Shown one piece after another: positions 8,173 through 17,227 of a stretch of 39,591 bases of DNA. Source of the DNA: Frateuria sp. (GTDB lineage: Bacteria > Pseudomonadota > Gammaproteobacteria > Xanthomonadales > Rhodanobacteraceae); contig NZ_JABFWW010000299.1 of assembly GCF_013362045.1 (NCBI RefSeq), positions 1 to 39,591 of the forward strand, read 5' to 3'. A model generated the notes under the pieces. The model saw only the letters and a program-made list of their open reading frames with translations. It did no database searches and had not been told where the DNA came from. Position numbers and translations under genes: made by a program. How positions within the stretch are numbered: the first letter of the stretch is position 1; the number at the start of each line of letters is the position of its first letter.

Positions 8173-9546
8173 ATGCCAATGCCGATCTCGCTCTACAACA
8201 GCTTCACCCGCCGCACCGACACCTTCGTGCCGCTCGACCCGGAGCGCGTGACGATGTATCTGTGCGGGCCGACCGTCTACAACTACGTGCACATCGGCAA
8301 CGCGCGCGGGCCGGTGGTGTTCGACGTGCTGGTGCGGCTGCTGCGCCGGCATTACCCGCGCGTGGTCTATGCGCGCAACATCACCGACGTCGACGACAAG
8401 ATCAACGCCGCGGCGCTCGAACAGGGCGTGGAGATCGGCGCGATCACTGGCCGCTTCACCGCCGCCTATCGCGAGGACATGGCCGCGCTGGGCATCGCGG
8501 CGCCGGACATCGAACCCCATGCCACCGCGCACATCGGCCAGATCATCGCCATGATCGAGGCGCTGATCGCCAGCGGCCACGCCTATGCGGCCGAGGGCCA
8601 CGTGCTGTTCGACGTCGGCACCTACCCCGACTATGGCCGGTTGTCCGGGCGCGACACCGACGAACTGATCGCCGGGGCGCGGGTGGAGGTGGCGCCCTAC
8701 AAGAGGAACCCGACCGACTTCGTGCTGTGGAAACCTTCCACGCCCGAGCTGCCCGGCTGGGACAGCCCGTGGGGCCGCGGCCGTCCTGGCTGGCACATCG
8801 AGTGCTCGGCGATGAGCGCGGCCCATCTGGGCGCGACGATCGACATCCATGCCGGCGGCGTGGACCTCGCCTTTCCGCACCACGAGAACGAGATCGCGCA
8901 GTCCACCTGCGCGCACGGCGGCGAGGTGTTCGCGCGCTGGTGGCTGCACAACGGCATGCTCACCTTCGACGGCCGCAAGATGTCCAAGTCGCTGGGCAAC
9001 GTGCTGCTGGTGCACGAACTGCTGAAGCGGCATCCGCCCGAGGCGCTGCGCCTGCTGCTGTTGCGCGGCCACTACCGTCAGCCGCTGGACTGGTCGGACG
9101 CGGCACTGGCGCAGGCGGTGAGCACGCTGGATGGCTGGTACCGCGTGCTGCGCGACCTGGCGCACGTGGGCGTCGAAGACAAGCTGCCGGTGCCCGCAAG
9201 CGTGGAGGCCGCGCTGTGCGACGACCTCAACACGCCCCAGGCGCTGGCCGAACTGGCGCTGCTGGCGGACGCTGCGCGCCAGTCGGGCGACGCGGCCGCG
9301 AAGGCCGCGCTGCTCGGCGGCGGCGCCCTGCTCGGCCTGCTGCAGCAGGACCCGGAGGCCTGGTTCAAGCGTGGCGAGGTGGCGATCGACGAGGCGCGCA
9401 TCGAAACCCTGCTGGATGAACGCCGCGCCGCCCGCTCCGCCCGCGACTTCGCCCGCGCCGACGCCATCCGCAACGAGCTGGCGTCGATGGGCGTGGTGAT
9501 CGAGGACGGCGCCCAGGGCACCCGCTGGAGCATCCAGAAGAGTTGA
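8173..9546 (+). CDS. cysS: cysteinyl-tRNA synthetase
   Basis: Charges tRNA-Cys with cysteine. The class I signature HIGN is in [11 protein letters not shown] (about residues 33-43) and the KMSKS loop is in [11 protein letters not shown] (near residue 270). Zinc ligands are visible as the cysteine of MYLCGPTVY, the cysteine of HIECSAM and the histidine/glutamate of FPHHENEI. The length of 457 residues is normal. ATG 8173 gives the expected N-terminus (ISLYNSFTR). An upstream ATG at 8146 is possible but adds a non-conserved nonapeptide, and neither has a clear Shine-Dalgarno. sufE follows 56 bases downstream. Confidence 0.96.
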   Translation: MPMPISLYNSFTRRTDTFVPLDPERVTMYLCGPTVYNYVHIGNARGPVVFDVLVRLLRRHYPRVVYARNITDVDDKINAAALEQGVEIGAITGRFTAAYREDMAALGIAAPDIEPHATAHIGQIIAMIEALIASGHAYAAEGHVLFDVGTYPDYGRLSGRDTDELIAGARVEVAPYKRNPTDFVLWKPSTPELPGWDSPWGRGRPGWHIECSAMSAAHLGATIDIHAGGVDLAFPHHENEIAQSTCAHGGEVFARWWLHNGMLTFDGRKMSKSLGNVLLVHELLKRHPPEALRLLLLRGHYRQPLDWSDAALAQAVSTLDGWYRVLRDLAHVGVEDKLPVPASVEAALCDDLNTPQALAELALLADAARQSGDAAAKAALLGGGALLGLLQQDPEAWFKRGEVAIDEARIETLLDERRAARSARDFARADAIRNELASMGVVIEDGAQGTRWSIQKS

Positions 9547-9602
9547 ACCCGCGTAGTGGCGCCCTTCAGCCCGTGGCTTCCAGCCTGCGCGATAATGCCT
9601 GC

Positions 9603-10037
9603 ATGAACGCCATCGCCCCCAGCGCCGCGCAGGTCCAGCAGGAGATCACCGAGGAGTTCTCCTTCTTCAGCGACTGGTCCGAGCGCTATCAGTACCTGAT
9701 CGACCTGGGCAAGCAACTGCCGCCGCTTCCCGAGGAATGCAAGACCGAGGACTGGCGGGTGCACGGCTGCCAGTCGATGGTGTGGCTGGTGCCCAGCGGC
9801 GATGCGACGAAGATGCACTTCGCGGCGGCGAGCGACTCGGCCATCGTCTCGGGGTTGATTGCGCTGGCGCTGCGCGTGTATTCGGATCGCTCGGCCGCGG
9901 AGATCGTCGCTACCGAGCCCGAGTTCGTGCAATCGATCGGCCTGGCCAAGCACCTTTCGCCGACGCGTTCCAACGGCCTAGCCGCGATGCTGGGCAAGCT
10001 CAAGGGCTACGCAGCGGCCGCCCAGGCCGGAACCTGA
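9603..10037 (+). CDS. sufE: SufE family Fe-S cluster sulfur acceptor
   Basis: SufE proteins accept persulfide sulfur from a SufS/CsdA-type cysteine desulfurase and pass it to Fe-S cluster assembly. The 144-residue protein has the expected acceptor cysteine at residue 56 in VHGCQSMVW. The C-terminal pattern GLAKHLSPTRSNGL is typical of the family. ATG 9603 gives the family's usual length; an earlier in-frame ATG at 9543 overlaps the cysS stop and adds unconserved residues. No suf operon genes are adjacent. It could be CsdE rather than SufE; the fold assignment is secure. Confidence 0.9.
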   Translation: MNAIAPSAAQVQQEITEEFSFFSDWSERYQYLIDLGKQLPPLPEECKTEDWRVHGCQSMVWLVPSGDATKMHFAAASDSAIVSGLIALALRVYSDRSAAEIVATEPEFVQSIGLAKHLSPTRSNGLAAMLGKLKGYAAAAQAGT

Positions 10038-10091
10038 CGGACAGCCCGACGGCCACGCTCCCGCGACCCGCGCAAGCCTTCCCCTGAAATG

Positions 10092-10122
10092 GCGAAGCCC
10101 CGCTCATTCGGCGGGGCTTCGC
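10092..10122. terminator. bidirectional terminator between sufE and dksA
   Basis: GCGAAGCCCCGC, a seven-base loop and GCGGGGCTTCGC form a perfect 12-bp stem in the gap between the convergent genes sufE and dksA. T-runs on either side are short. Confidence 0.75.
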
Positions 10123-10146
10123 ATGGTGCGGCGGGCCGGTAAGGCG

Positions 10147-11325
10147 TCAGTCGCCCATCTGCTTCTGCAGGTGTTCGCGGCGTTCCTGCGCGTCGAGCGA
10201 CAACGTGGCGATCGGGCGCGCGTCCAGGCGCTCCAGGCCGATTTCCTCGTCGGTTTCCTCGCAATAACCGTAGCGGCCTTCTTCGATGCGGCGCAGCGCC
10301 TTGTCGATCTTGGAGATCAGCTTGCGGTAGCGGTCGCGCGTGCGCAGTTCCAGCGAATTCTCGGTTTCGCGGGTGGCGCGCTCGGCCTCGTCGCCGACGT
10401 CGCGTACCTCGTCGCGCAGGTTCTCCATCGTCTGGCGCGATTCCTCCACCAACTGGTCGCGCCAGTCGCGCAGCTTGTTGCGGAAGTAGGCCAGGTGCCT
10501 GGGGCTCATGTACTCCTCGTCGTTCGAGGGACGGTAACCCGGCGGCAGATCGATGTTGATCGTGGAGGGCAGCGCGTAACGACCGTCTTCGCGGGTCACG
10601 CCATTGTCTAGGCTTGTAGCATTGTTCATTGAGGACTGCGGGGTCTTCTGTTTCTTGAGTGGGGTATGGCGGGCGGTGGCGCTGGCCACGCGCGGGGTCA
10701 CCATGGCGACGGCACTCGCCACTTTGCCCTTCATGGGCGCAACGGCGGGTGATGGAGATGTTGGCCTGGCTGCAACCGATGTGGCCGGCTTGGCTGGAGC
10801 TGGCGTACCGGCGGGCTTGGCTGCGGCCTTCGCAGGCTGCGCGGCGGCGGGCTTGGCGACGATCTTGTGCGGGGCTTTCGGTGCCACTTTCGGTGCCGCT
10901 TTCGGTGCCGCCTTGGCGACCGGCCTGGTCGCCGCCTTCTTGGCGGGGGCCGCCTGCCGCGGCTGCGGCCGTGCCGGCTTCTTCGCCGGAACCGGCTTGT
11001 TGGGGGCGGCTTTCTTCGCGACGACCTTCTTGGCGGGAGCCTTCTTGGCCACGGGCTTGGCCGCCGGCTTCACCGCCTTCTTCGGCGCGGCCTTCTTCGC
11101 CACCGGCTTCTTGGCGACGGCCTTCTTCGCTGCAGGCTTTGACGCGACCGGCTTCTTTGCCGCAACCTTTTTCGCGGGCGCAGCCTTTTTGACGGCGGTG
11201 CTCCTGCCGGCCCGCAGGCTGGCAGCGGCTACACCGGACTTGCCGGACCTGGCCGGCTTCGCCTTGGCCGCAGTCTTTCCCTTCTGCGCCTTGGCGGCGG
11301 TCGAACTACGCGTCGTTTTCGCCAT
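10147..11325 (-). CDS. dksA: DksA-type RNA polymerase-binding protein with long H1-like N-terminal tail
   Basis: DksA binds the RNA polymerase secondary channel and acts with ppGpp. The C-terminal 150 residues are a DksA core: MSPRHLAYF start, coiled coil with the tip motif DVGDEA (DxxDxA), and the globular part YGYCEETDEEIGLERLDARPI. Only one of the four zinc cysteines of E. coli DksA remains (C-T-S-A pattern), so it is a zinc-independent type as in Pseudomonas DksA2 and alphaproteobacteria. The first 230 or so residues are Lys/Ala/Pro-rich with many AAKKP/VAKK repeats, like histone H1 or AlgP tails, and may bind DNA or RNA. ATG 11323-11325 is used; GTG 11332-11334 is an alternative. It converges with sufE and diverges from yidD. 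Confidence 0.9.
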   Translation of the reverse strand: MAKTTRSSTAAKAQKGKTAAKAKPARSGKSGVAAASLRAGRSTAVKKAAPAKKVAAKKPVASKPAAKKAVAKKPVAKKAAPKKAVKPAAKPVAKKAPAKKVVAKKAAPNKPVPAKKPARPQPRQAAPAKKAATRPVAKAAPKAAPKVAPKAPHKIVAKPAAAQPAKAAAKPAGTPAPAKPATSVAARPTSPSPAVAPMKGKVASAVAMVTPRVASATARHTPLKKQKTPQSSMNNATSLDNGVTREDGRYALPSTINIDLPPGYRPSNDEEYMSPRHLAYFRNKLRDWRDQLVEESRQTMENLRDEVRDVGDEAERATRETENSLELRTRDRYRKLISKIDKALRRIEEGRYGYCEETDEEIGLERLDARPIATLSLDAQERREHLQKQMGD

Positions 11326-11439
11326 TTCCTTCACCGTTTTGGCCGTGGCGGCCGGGTGTTATAGCCCATGCGCCTTACACCGGCAACAGGCATCTGGAAT
11401 ACTGTCCGACCACTACATGCCGCGTTCCGTTGGGACTGC

Positions 11440-11718
11440 GTGAACGAAGTGACCCGATTCCTGCTCCTGCTGCTCGGCCTGTACAAGCGCATCTTGAGCC
11501 CCCTGCTGGGGCCGCGTTGCCGCTTCCACCCCAGCTGTTCCGATTATGCACGGATTGCATTGCTGCGCTTCGGCCCGCTGCGCGGCAGTGCGCTGGCGGT
11601 CTGGCGCATCCTGCGCTGCCAGCCGCTATGTGACGGCGGCGCGGATCCGGTGCCGGAACAGTTCCATTTCGCCCGCTGCCGCTCCCACGCAGAACACCGA
11701 GGTCCTCCAGCCGGCTGA
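11440..11718 (+). CDS. yidD: membrane protein insertion efficiency factor YidD
   Basis: A small membrane-associated protein that assists YidC-dependent insertion. The 92 residues show the family pattern: an N-terminal amphipathic/hydrophobic helix ([18 protein letters not shown]), the three-cysteine motif around [12 protein letters not shown] and a further cysteine in RCQPLC. Translation most likely starts at GTG 11440, giving VNEVTRFLL; no ATG is available close to the hydrophobic helix. It is not next to rnpA/yidC here, but precedes the remains of a dihydroorotase gene, an order I recall from Xanthomonas. Confidence 0.88.
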   Translation: MNEVTRFLLLLLGLYKRILSPLLGPRCRFHPSCSDYARIALLRFGPLRGSALAVWRILRCQPLCDGGADPVPEQFHFARCRSHAEHRGPPAG

Positions 11719-11730
11719 TCACTTGCCGAC

Positions 11731-12075
11731 AAAGGCCGCCGTTTCCAGGCTGACCTGCGCATCAAGGGCGGCCGCATCGGCGCCACCGGCGGCAACCTGT
11801 CCGCGCGGGGAGCAGGTCATCGACCCAGCCGGTCCGTGGCTGCCGCCGGGCGTGATCGACGACCAGGTGCATTTCCGCGAGCGGGGCCTGACCCACAAGG
11901 CCGACACCTCCCCCGAATCGCGCACCTGCGCCGCCGAACCGCCGGTGGTCAACAGCACCTGCTACATGAGTGCGAGCGACGACCACCCCGAGGCGTCCGC
12001 GCGCTCGATCCCAAGGCCGCGCGCCGGGCGTGAAGGTGTTCATGGGCGTATCCAACGGCAACACGCCGTTCAAAC
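11731..12075 (+). pseudogene. decayed fragment of a dihydroorotase gene
   Basis: Recognisable dihydroorotase peptides appear in order but in different frames. [15 protein letters not shown] comes first (from 11731), then after a one-base shift near 11805 [20 protein letters not shown] and [11 protein letters not shown]. Next, after a deletion of roughly 40 codons, come [10 protein letters not shown], then ALDPKAAR, and in another frame [12 protein letters not shown] (to about 12067). IDDQVHFRE would contain the metal-binding HxR region. The start codon region and the C-terminal two thirds are missing. No intact replacement is visible in the window, so the functional copy must be elsewhere. 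Confidence 0.75.
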
Positions 12076-12159
12076 CGGCCCACTCACGGGCAAGAAGATC
12101 ACACGCAACCGCACGCTATGGCGTCTTCCGGCGCAGCCGGCAAGCGGCGCGTATCCCGC

Positions 12160-13107
12160 TCAACCGCCTTGCCCGTAGCCGCCCGGCACGCCCTTGCTGG
12201 CGTAGGCCACCGCATCGTGCGGATGCAGGCTCTCCTGATGCTCCAGGCGAACGTGGAAATCGGCGATGCGCGGGTCGGCATCCAGCGCCCTCTGGATGCG
12301 CCTCGCCGCATCCTCGCAGAACATCAGGTTGCCGCCATTGGCCAGCGCGAACGCCTGTTCGTCCTCGCGCTTGACCGCGGTCTGCACCGGCGTGCCCAGC
12401 GCCTGCTCGACGCGGTCCAGCGTCGAGATCAGGTTGAAGCCCATGCCATCGGCCAGGCGCACCAGCAGCCGCGCCACGCTGCGCTGCGCATGCGGCGTGG
12501 CGACGATGCCCTGCTCGCTGCCCAGCCATGCCAGCACCTCCGCATGGTCGACCGGCTTGGAAGCATCGAAGTCGCGTGCGAACTGCTCCTGGATCAGCTG
12601 CCGCGACAGCGCCGCGGACGCCGGGCAGGTCGACGAGTAGACCACCTCGGTGCCCAGCTCCAGCTTGAACCCGTCGGCGCACAGGCTGGCCTCGATCGAC
12701 ACCGGATAGGTTCGCCAGCCGCTGTTGGCGCTGCGCAACGCAGGCCGGCGCACCAGATGGTCGAAACGAATGCTGATGCGGGCGCGGTCGGAAAGATCCT
12801 TGTGCGATTCGAGAAACGCGCGCAGCAGCGACTCGATCATCGGCGCGTCCAGCGGCTTCGCGCCCAGGTGCCGGTCCACCAGCAGGTACAGGCGCGACAT
12901 GTGGATGCCGCGCTTGTCCGGCCGGGTCAGGTTGACGAAGGCGCCGACCTGCGCGCTGGCACGGTCGACCTTGCCGTCGCCGGCGTCGAAGTGCACCGGT
13001 ACCTCGATGCCGTCCATGCCCACCCAGTCCAGCGCGCCGGCCAGGTGCGGCTGCGCCTGAACGGCGACGTCGGGCAGCAGGCGTGCGGTATTTTCGTGGC
13101 TGTGCAT
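12160..13107 (-). CDS. folE2: GTP cyclohydrolase FolE2 (type IB)
   Basis: Converts GTP to 7,8-dihydroneopterin triphosphate, first step of folate (and queuosine) synthesis, using a metal-flexible active site. The 315 residues carry the FolE2 pattern: GMDGIEVPV near the N-terminus, [11 protein letters not shown], the metal-binding cysteine in [14 protein letters not shown], and the C-terminal glutamate/His region [17 protein letters not shown] 13105-13107 has AAGGA upstream and begins at a family-like N-terminus. FolE2 is often induced by zinc limitation through Zur, but I see no convincing Zur box in the 114 bases upstream. Confidence 0.93.
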   Translation of the reverse strand: MHSHENTARLLPDVAVQAQPHLAGALDWVGMDGIEVPVHFDAGDGKVDRASAQVGAFVNLTRPDKRGIHMSRLYLLVDRHLGAKPLDAPMIESLLRAFLESHKDLSDRARISIRFDHLVRRPALRSANSGWRTYPVSIEASLCADGFKLELGTEVVYSSTCPASAALSRQLIQEQFARDFDASKPVDHAEVLAWLGSEQGIVATPHAQRSVARLLVRLADGMGFNLISTLDRVEQALGTPVQTAVKREDEQAFALANGGNLMFCEDAARRIQRALDADPRIADFHVRLEHQESLHPHDAVAYASKGVPGGYGQGG

Positions 13108-13221
13108 GGGAATTCCTTGCGGAGGCAATGGCGCCGCGCAGCCCTATTTTGGGGCAGCGGACGCCGAGGCAACAGGCACGATGCGGAAACGCTGTGTCGT
13201 TTGCCGGTCGCCCGCGGTGAT

Positions 13222-14070
13222 TCAGGCGCCGATGTCGCGCTGCCAGCGTCGCGCGGCCTGCCAGGCGGCAAAGGTGCCCGCGATGCCGCCCGCCGGACGG
13301 GCGCGCTGCAGGACCGCGAGCGGATCAGGCGCGCGAGCCGCGCGTTGCGCCAGTCGTTCGCCTTCGCGCGACTCGAGCATGCGGAACACGCTGAGCGGCC
13401 CGGACAACCGGCCGGCCTCGCGCCAGGCTGCGGCGAGCGTGTCCAATTGTTCCCGCACGGCGGCGTTGCGCGCCGTGCCCGGTTCGCGAAGCTGGATGCG
13501 GTTCAAGCCGTGGCGTGCGAGGTTGGCCATCGGCAGTGGCAGACGGTCGCGTTCGGCATCGTCGTCCAGCCGGCGCAGCGCGTGCAGCAAGTGGGCAAGC
13601 GTGGCGAGCCGCGCCGCGCGTTCGGGCGAGGCCGCCTCGCCGAACCACCATGCGGTTTCCAGCGCAGCCAGCGCGCCATGCAATGGCGATGCGGCTGCAA
13701 GCTGGCCGGCAAAATCGGCGGCAGTGCCTTCTTCCAGCTGTTCCATCGCGGCGAGCACCGGCGCCACCCACCGGTCGCTGCCGAGGCGCCGGGCGCGTTC
13801 GTCGTCGAACAGCACCTGGGTCAGCGGGTGGCGCCCGCCGCTTTGCGCGGCGCCGGCCAGCTCCTCCGCCCACCAATTGAGCTTGCTGGCCGCCACGTGC
13901 GGTTCCCGGATGCCATAGGCGGCGTCGAGCAGTTCCTGCTCCAGCGCGGCCAGCGCGATGTGCCCGGGGTAGCGCGCGGGGTCGACGAAGGCGAGCGCAA
14001 TGCGCTGGGCCGGTTGTGCGGCCAGCCACTTGTCGACGTAGCTCTGCAGCGCGTCGTTGGCGCCTTCCAT
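13222..14070 (-). CDS. squalene/phytoene synthase family protein
   Basis: A 282-residue all-helical protein resembling the trans-isoprenyl synthase family and its NDUFAF6-like branch. A LNWWAEEL helix near residue 70 and the aspartate-rich LRRLDDDAERDRLPLP near residue 160 are visible. The usual first DxxxD prenyl diphosphate motif is not evident, so catalytic activity is doubtful and the real role may be assembly or scaffold-like. The ATG shares its A with the gph stop (TGATG), a clear sign of translational coupling. The gene ends the mtaD-yciI-ubiG-gph cluster. Confidence 0.75.
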   Translation of the reverse strand: MEGANDALQSYVDKWLAAQPAQRIALAFVDPARYPGHIALAALEQELLDAAYGIREPHVAASKLNWWAEELAGAAQSGGRHPLTQVLFDDERARRLGSDRWVAPVLAAMEQLEEGTAADFAGQLAAASPLHGALAALETAWWFGEAASPERAARLATLAHLLHALRRLDDDAERDRLPLPMANLARHGLNRIQLREPGTARNAAVREQLDTLAAAWREAGRLSGPLSVFRMLESREGERLAQRAARAPDPLAVLQRARPAGGIAGTFAAWQAARRWQRDIGA

Positions 14071-14750
14071 CACGCGACCGCCTGCCCGTGCCGCAGCCAG
14101 TGGGCGAACTGCCGGGGCGTATCGAGCACGGCGTCGGCATTCCATTCGCGCGGATCGCCGCCATCTAGATAGCCCCAGGCGACGGCCACGGTATACAGTC
14201 CGGCCGCCGCGCCGGCCATGACGTCGCGGCGGTCGTCGCCGACGAACAGGCTGCACGGGGGATCGATGCCGGCGCGCTCGCATGCGAGCCGCACCGGTGC
14301 CGGGTCGGGCTTCTTCACCGGCAGCGTGTCGCCGCTCACCACCGCAGCGGCGCGCAGGTCCCAGCCGATCCGCCGCAACAGTTCGTCGGTGAGGAAACCG
14401 GGCTTGTTGGTGACGATGCCCCAGCGCATGCCGCGGGTTTCGAGCTGGTCGAGCAGGTCCTCGATCCCTTCGAAGGGGCGGGTGGCCTCGCCCATCGCCG
14501 CCTCGTAAAGCGCAAGGTAGCGCTCGACGCGCGCCTCCACGGCCGGCTCGCCCAGGTGCCCGAAGGCGCAACGCAATACTGCACGGGAGCCGCGCGAAAC
14601 CACCTCGCGCACCGGCGCGTAGGGCGGAACCGGCACGCCCTCTTCACGGCACTGGCGCTCCAGCGCAGCGTAGAGATCGGGCGCGCTGTCCAGCAGGGTG
14701 CCATCGAGGTCGAACAATACACCTTCGATGCGGGACGGCAGTGCCTTCAT
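14070..14750 (-). CDS. gph: phosphoglycolate phosphatase, HAD family
   Basis: Dephosphorylates 2-phosphoglycolate. The 226 residues contain all HAD motifs: nucleophile motif FDLDGTLLDS (about 12-21), threonine motif VTNKP (near 110), lysine motif KKPDP (near 143) and acidic motif VGDDRRD (near 168). The start ATG overlaps the ubiG stop (ATGA) and the stop overlaps the next start (TGATG), so the three genes are tightly coupled. A ubiG-gph pairing is common in gammaproteobacteria and supports Gph over other HAD phosphatases, although substrate choice in HADs cannot be proven from sequence. Confidence 0.9.
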   Translation of the reverse strand: MKALPSRIEGVLFDLDGTLLDSAPDLYAALERQCREEGVPVPPYAPVREVVSRGSRAVLRCAFGHLGEPAVEARVERYLALYEAAMGEATRPFEGIEDLLDQLETRGMRWGIVTNKPGFLTDELLRRIGWDLRAAAVVSGDTLPVKKPDPAPVRLACERAGIDPPCSLFVGDDRRDVMAGAAAGLYTVAVAWGYLDGGDPREWNADAVLDTPRQFAHWLRHGQAVA

Positions 14751-15457
14751 GCCGGCTTGCGCGCGCAAAGCAGGTAGTTCACGGCGGTGATGCGGCTCAA
14801 CGCGGCCTTGCGGGTGAGCGGGTTGTAGGCAAGCCCGGAAACGTCTTCCAGTTCCAGCCCGGCGTGGCGCAGCAGGCGGCCCAGTTCGGACGGTTTGAGG
14901 AACTGCGCGTAATGATGCGTGCCGCGGGGCAGCAGGCGCATCACGTATTCGGCGCCCAGGATCGCGGCACCGAACGCGGCGGGCGTGCGGTTGAGCGTGG
15001 ACATGAACAGGCGGGCGCCGGGCTTGAGCAGCGCCGCCAGGTCGTTCACCAGCGCAGCGGGATCGGGCACGTGCTCGATCAGCTCCATGCAGCACACCGC
15101 ATCGAAGCTGGCCGGCTCGCTGGCCGCGAGCGCAGCCGAGGACTGCACGCGGTAATCGGCCTGGAGGCCGGATTCGAAGAGGTGCAGCTTGGCCACCTCG
15201 ATCACCTTTTCGCCGAGGTCGATGCCGGTGACCTTGGCGCCGTCGCGCGCCAGCGCTTCGCTGAGCAGGCCGCCGCCACAGCCGACGTCGGCCACGTTCG
15301 CGCCGCGCAGATCCACGCGTGCGGCCACGTAGGCGGCGCGTACCGGGTTGAGGTCGTGCAGCGGGCGCGATTCGCCGTCCGGATCCCACCAGCGGGCCGC
15401 CAGCTTGTCGAAGCGGGCGATTTCTTCGGGACTGACGTTGGCGGTGTGTTCGATCAT
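14747..15457 (-). CDS. ubiG: ubiquinone biosynthesis O-methyltransferase
   Basis: Performs both O-methylations in ubiquinone synthesis. The 236-residue protein has the class I SAM motif VADVGCGGGLLSE (near residue 57), FDKLAARWWDPDGE near the N-terminus and PLHDLNPVRAAYV, all typical of UbiG. ATG 15455-15457 gives MIEHTANVSPEEIARF; an upstream in-frame start adds seven residues. It is followed without gap by gph and the squalene synthase-like gene, and lies 99 bases downstream of yciI. Confidence 0.95.
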   Translation of the reverse strand: MIEHTANVSPEEIARFDKLAARWWDPDGESRPLHDLNPVRAAYVAARVDLRGANVADVGCGGGLLSEALARDGAKVTGIDLGEKVIEVAKLHLFESGLQADYRVQSSAALAASEPASFDAVCCMELIEHVPDPAALVNDLAALLKPGARLFMSTLNRTPAAFGAAILGAEYVMRLLPRGTHHYAQFLKPSELGRLLRHAGLELEDVSGLAYNPLTRKAALSRITAVNYLLCARKPA

Positions 15458-15556
15458 GGCCTGTTTCCTTGCGGACACTTCACCGGTCGGCCGTCAATTC
15501 CGCAAAAGCGGGGATGAAGGCCATACGGTGCAACTGCTGGTTCAAGTCAGGTGAGC

Positions 15557-15811
15557 CTAGCGCGCCTGCCATTCGTGGACCGTCACGTCCCAGCCGCCGC
15601 TGACGTGCGTCGGGTCGCGTTGGGCGATCGACTGTGCCTCGGCCAGGTCTCCCGCGCGCAGCAGGTAGGCACCGCCGGACTTGTCGCCGAACGGGCCCGA
15701 GCGCTCGATGCGACCCTCCGCGCGCAGCTCGTCGAGGAAACGGTTGTGCGCCGATACCACCGCAGCGTCGAACTGCGGGCGGCGCATCACCATCACGAGA
15801 TAGAGGTTCAA
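15557..15811 (-). CDS. YciI-like protein with TTG start
   Basis: An 84-residue protein of the YciI (ferredoxin-like alpha/beta barrel) family, function unknown; some relatives are small dehalogenase- or isomerase-like proteins. It begins (L/M)NLYLVMVMRRPQF, contains HNRFLDELRAEGRIERSGPF and the conserved GGAYLLRAGDLAEAQSIAQRD-like region with the DP of YciI near residue 65. I place the start at TTG 15809-15811 because a strong AAGGAG lies seven bases upstream; the first in-frame ATGs fall inside the first beta strand. The Shine-Dalgarno overlaps the mtaD stop, so it is co-translated with mtaD. Confidence 0.8.
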   Translation of the reverse strand: MNLYLVMVMRRPQFDAAVVSAHNRFLDELRAEGRIERSGPFGDKSGGAYLLRAGDLAEAQSIAQRDPTHVSGGWDVTVHEWQAR

Positions 15812-15821
15812 TGCGGACTCC

Positions 15822-17153
15822 TTACGAGAACGCGGCGATGCGCTCGCGCCAGGCGTGCGCCTTGGCAAGGATGGCGGCCGCATCCATGTCGAGCAGTTCG
15901 CGTGCGGCCAGCTTGCGCCGGCCGGCGATCCACACATCGGTCACCTGGTGCCGCCCGGCCGCGTAGGCCAGCTGCGAGGCAACGTGGAACAGCGGCTGCG
16001 TCTCGATGTCGCCCAGCCGCACGGCGGCGAGGTCGGCCTGCTTGCCCGGCTCGATCGAACCGATGCGGCTGTCGAGCCCTATCGCCCTGGCGCCGTTGAG
16101 CGTGGCCGCGCGCAACGCATAGGCCGCGTCGAACGCGGCGGCGTCGGAGGCCACCGCCTTGGCCAGCAGCGCCGCGGTACGCAGCTCGCCGATCATGTCC
16201 AGGTCGTTGTTGGACGCGCAGCCATCGGTGCCGATCGCCACGTTGACCCCGGCGCGGCGCAATTTCTCCGCCGGGCAGAAACCCGAGGCGAGCTTGAGGT
16301 TGGACTCGGGGCAATGCACCACCGACACGCCCGCTTCCGCGCAGGCGGCGATCTCGCCTTCGGTCATCTGCGTCATGTGCACGGCGATCAGCCGGTCGTT
16401 GACCAGGCCCAGCTTCTGCAGGCGCTGGAACGGGCGCAGCCCTGATTTCTTCTTCTCTTCCTCGACCTCGTGCGCCGTCTCGTGCAGGTGCAGGTGCACG
16501 GGAATGTCGAGCTGGTCGGCCAGCATGCGGATGCGCTCGAAGCTCTCGTCGGACACCGTGTACGGCGCATGCGGTGCGAAGGCCGTGCCGACCAGGCCGT
16601 CGCCGCGGAAGCTGTCGTGTACCTCCCCCGCGCGCTCGAAGTATTCGTCCTGGCTCTTGGCCCAGGCGGTGGGGAACTCGATCACCGGCAGGCCGACCAC
16701 GGCGCGGAAGCCCAGGCGCCGATAGGTCGCGCCGATCACGTCGGGGAAGAAGTAGTTCTCGTTGGCGCAGGTGGTGCCGCCGCGCAGCATTTCGGCGACC
16801 GCGAGCTCGACGCCGTCGCGCACGAACTCCGGCCCGATCACCTTGGCCTCCGCCGGCCAGATGTGCTGCTGCAGCCAGGTCATCAGCGGCAGGTCGTCCG
16901 CCAGGCCGCGCAGCAGCGTCATCGGGTTGTGCGTGTGGCTGTTGACCAGGCCCGGGATCAAGGCGTGCTCGGGCAGCTCCACCCGCTCGCGCGGCACGTA
17001 GGCGGCGCGCGCCTGGGCGGTGGGCAGGATCGCCTGGATTTCGCCGTTCCGGATGGCGACGGCGTGATCCTCGAGCACGACGCCATGCGGTTCGACCGGC
17101 ACGACCCAGCGGGCTTCGATGAGAAGATCGACCTCGGTGGGGCCTGCGACCAT
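15822..17153 (-). CDS. mtaD: 5-methylthioadenosine/S-adenosylhomocysteine deaminase
   Basis: An amidohydrolase of the TRZ/ATZ group predicted to deaminate methylthioadenosine and S-adenosylhomocysteine. The 443 residues carry the metal-ligand blocks HTHNPMTLLRG (about 73-83) and HLHETAHEVEEE (near 220), a conserved histidine in VVHCPESNLKL and the aspartate in GTDGCASNNDLD (near 312). ATG 17151-17153 with GAGG upstream is preferred over a GTG at 17186. Its position before ubiG, a SAM-dependent enzyme that releases S-adenosylhomocysteine, fits a salvage role. Guanine or cytosine deaminase activity is a less likely alternative. Confidence 0.88.
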   Translation of the reverse strand: MVAGPTEVDLLIEARWVVPVEPHGVVLEDHAVAIRNGEIQAILPTAQARAAYVPRERVELPEHALIPGLVNSHTHNPMTLLRGLADDLPLMTWLQQHIWPAEAKVIGPEFVRDGVELAVAEMLRGGTTCANENYFFPDVIGATYRRLGFRAVVGLPVIEFPTAWAKSQDEYFERAGEVHDSFRGDGLVGTAFAPHAPYTVSDESFERIRMLADQLDIPVHLHLHETAHEVEEEKKKSGLRPFQRLQKLGLVNDRLIAVHMTQMTEGEIAACAEAGVSVVHCPESNLKLASGFCPAEKLRRAGVNVAIGTDGCASNNDLDMIGELRTAALLAKAVASDAAAFDAAYALRAATLNGARAIGLDSRIGSIEPGKQADLAAVRLGDIETQPLFHVASQLAYAAGRHQVTDVWIAGRRKLAARELLDMDAAAILAKAHAWRERIAAFS

Positions 17154-17171
17154 GATTGCCTCGGGGGTGGT

Positions 17172-17207
17172 AAACGAAAACGGCACGGCGCAGAGCGGCC
17201 GTGCCGT
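17172..17207 (-). terminator. Rho-independent terminator of efp
   Basis: Minus-strand ACGGCACGGC, an eight-base loop and GCCGTGCCGT give a 10-bp perfect stem followed by TTTCGTTT, 20 bases downstream of the efp stop. Confidence 0.85.
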
Positions 17208-17227
17208 CGAAACGGGCGACTCGCCGC

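Noticed and set aside
10604-11443. Long plus-strand open frame with Ala/Gly/Phe-rich translation opposite dksA
   Set aside because: It is a shadow of the Lys/Ala-rich repeat of DksA; the minus-strand frame holds the conserved core.
13108-13221. Zur box before folE2
   Set aside because: FolE2 is often Zur-controlled, but no AT-rich dyad of the Zur type is present in this gap.
13222-14571. Single 449-residue minus-strand open frame
   Set aside because: The frame is open by chance through gph. Its first part is out of frame with the HAD motifs, and the true starts and coupled overlaps show two separate genes.
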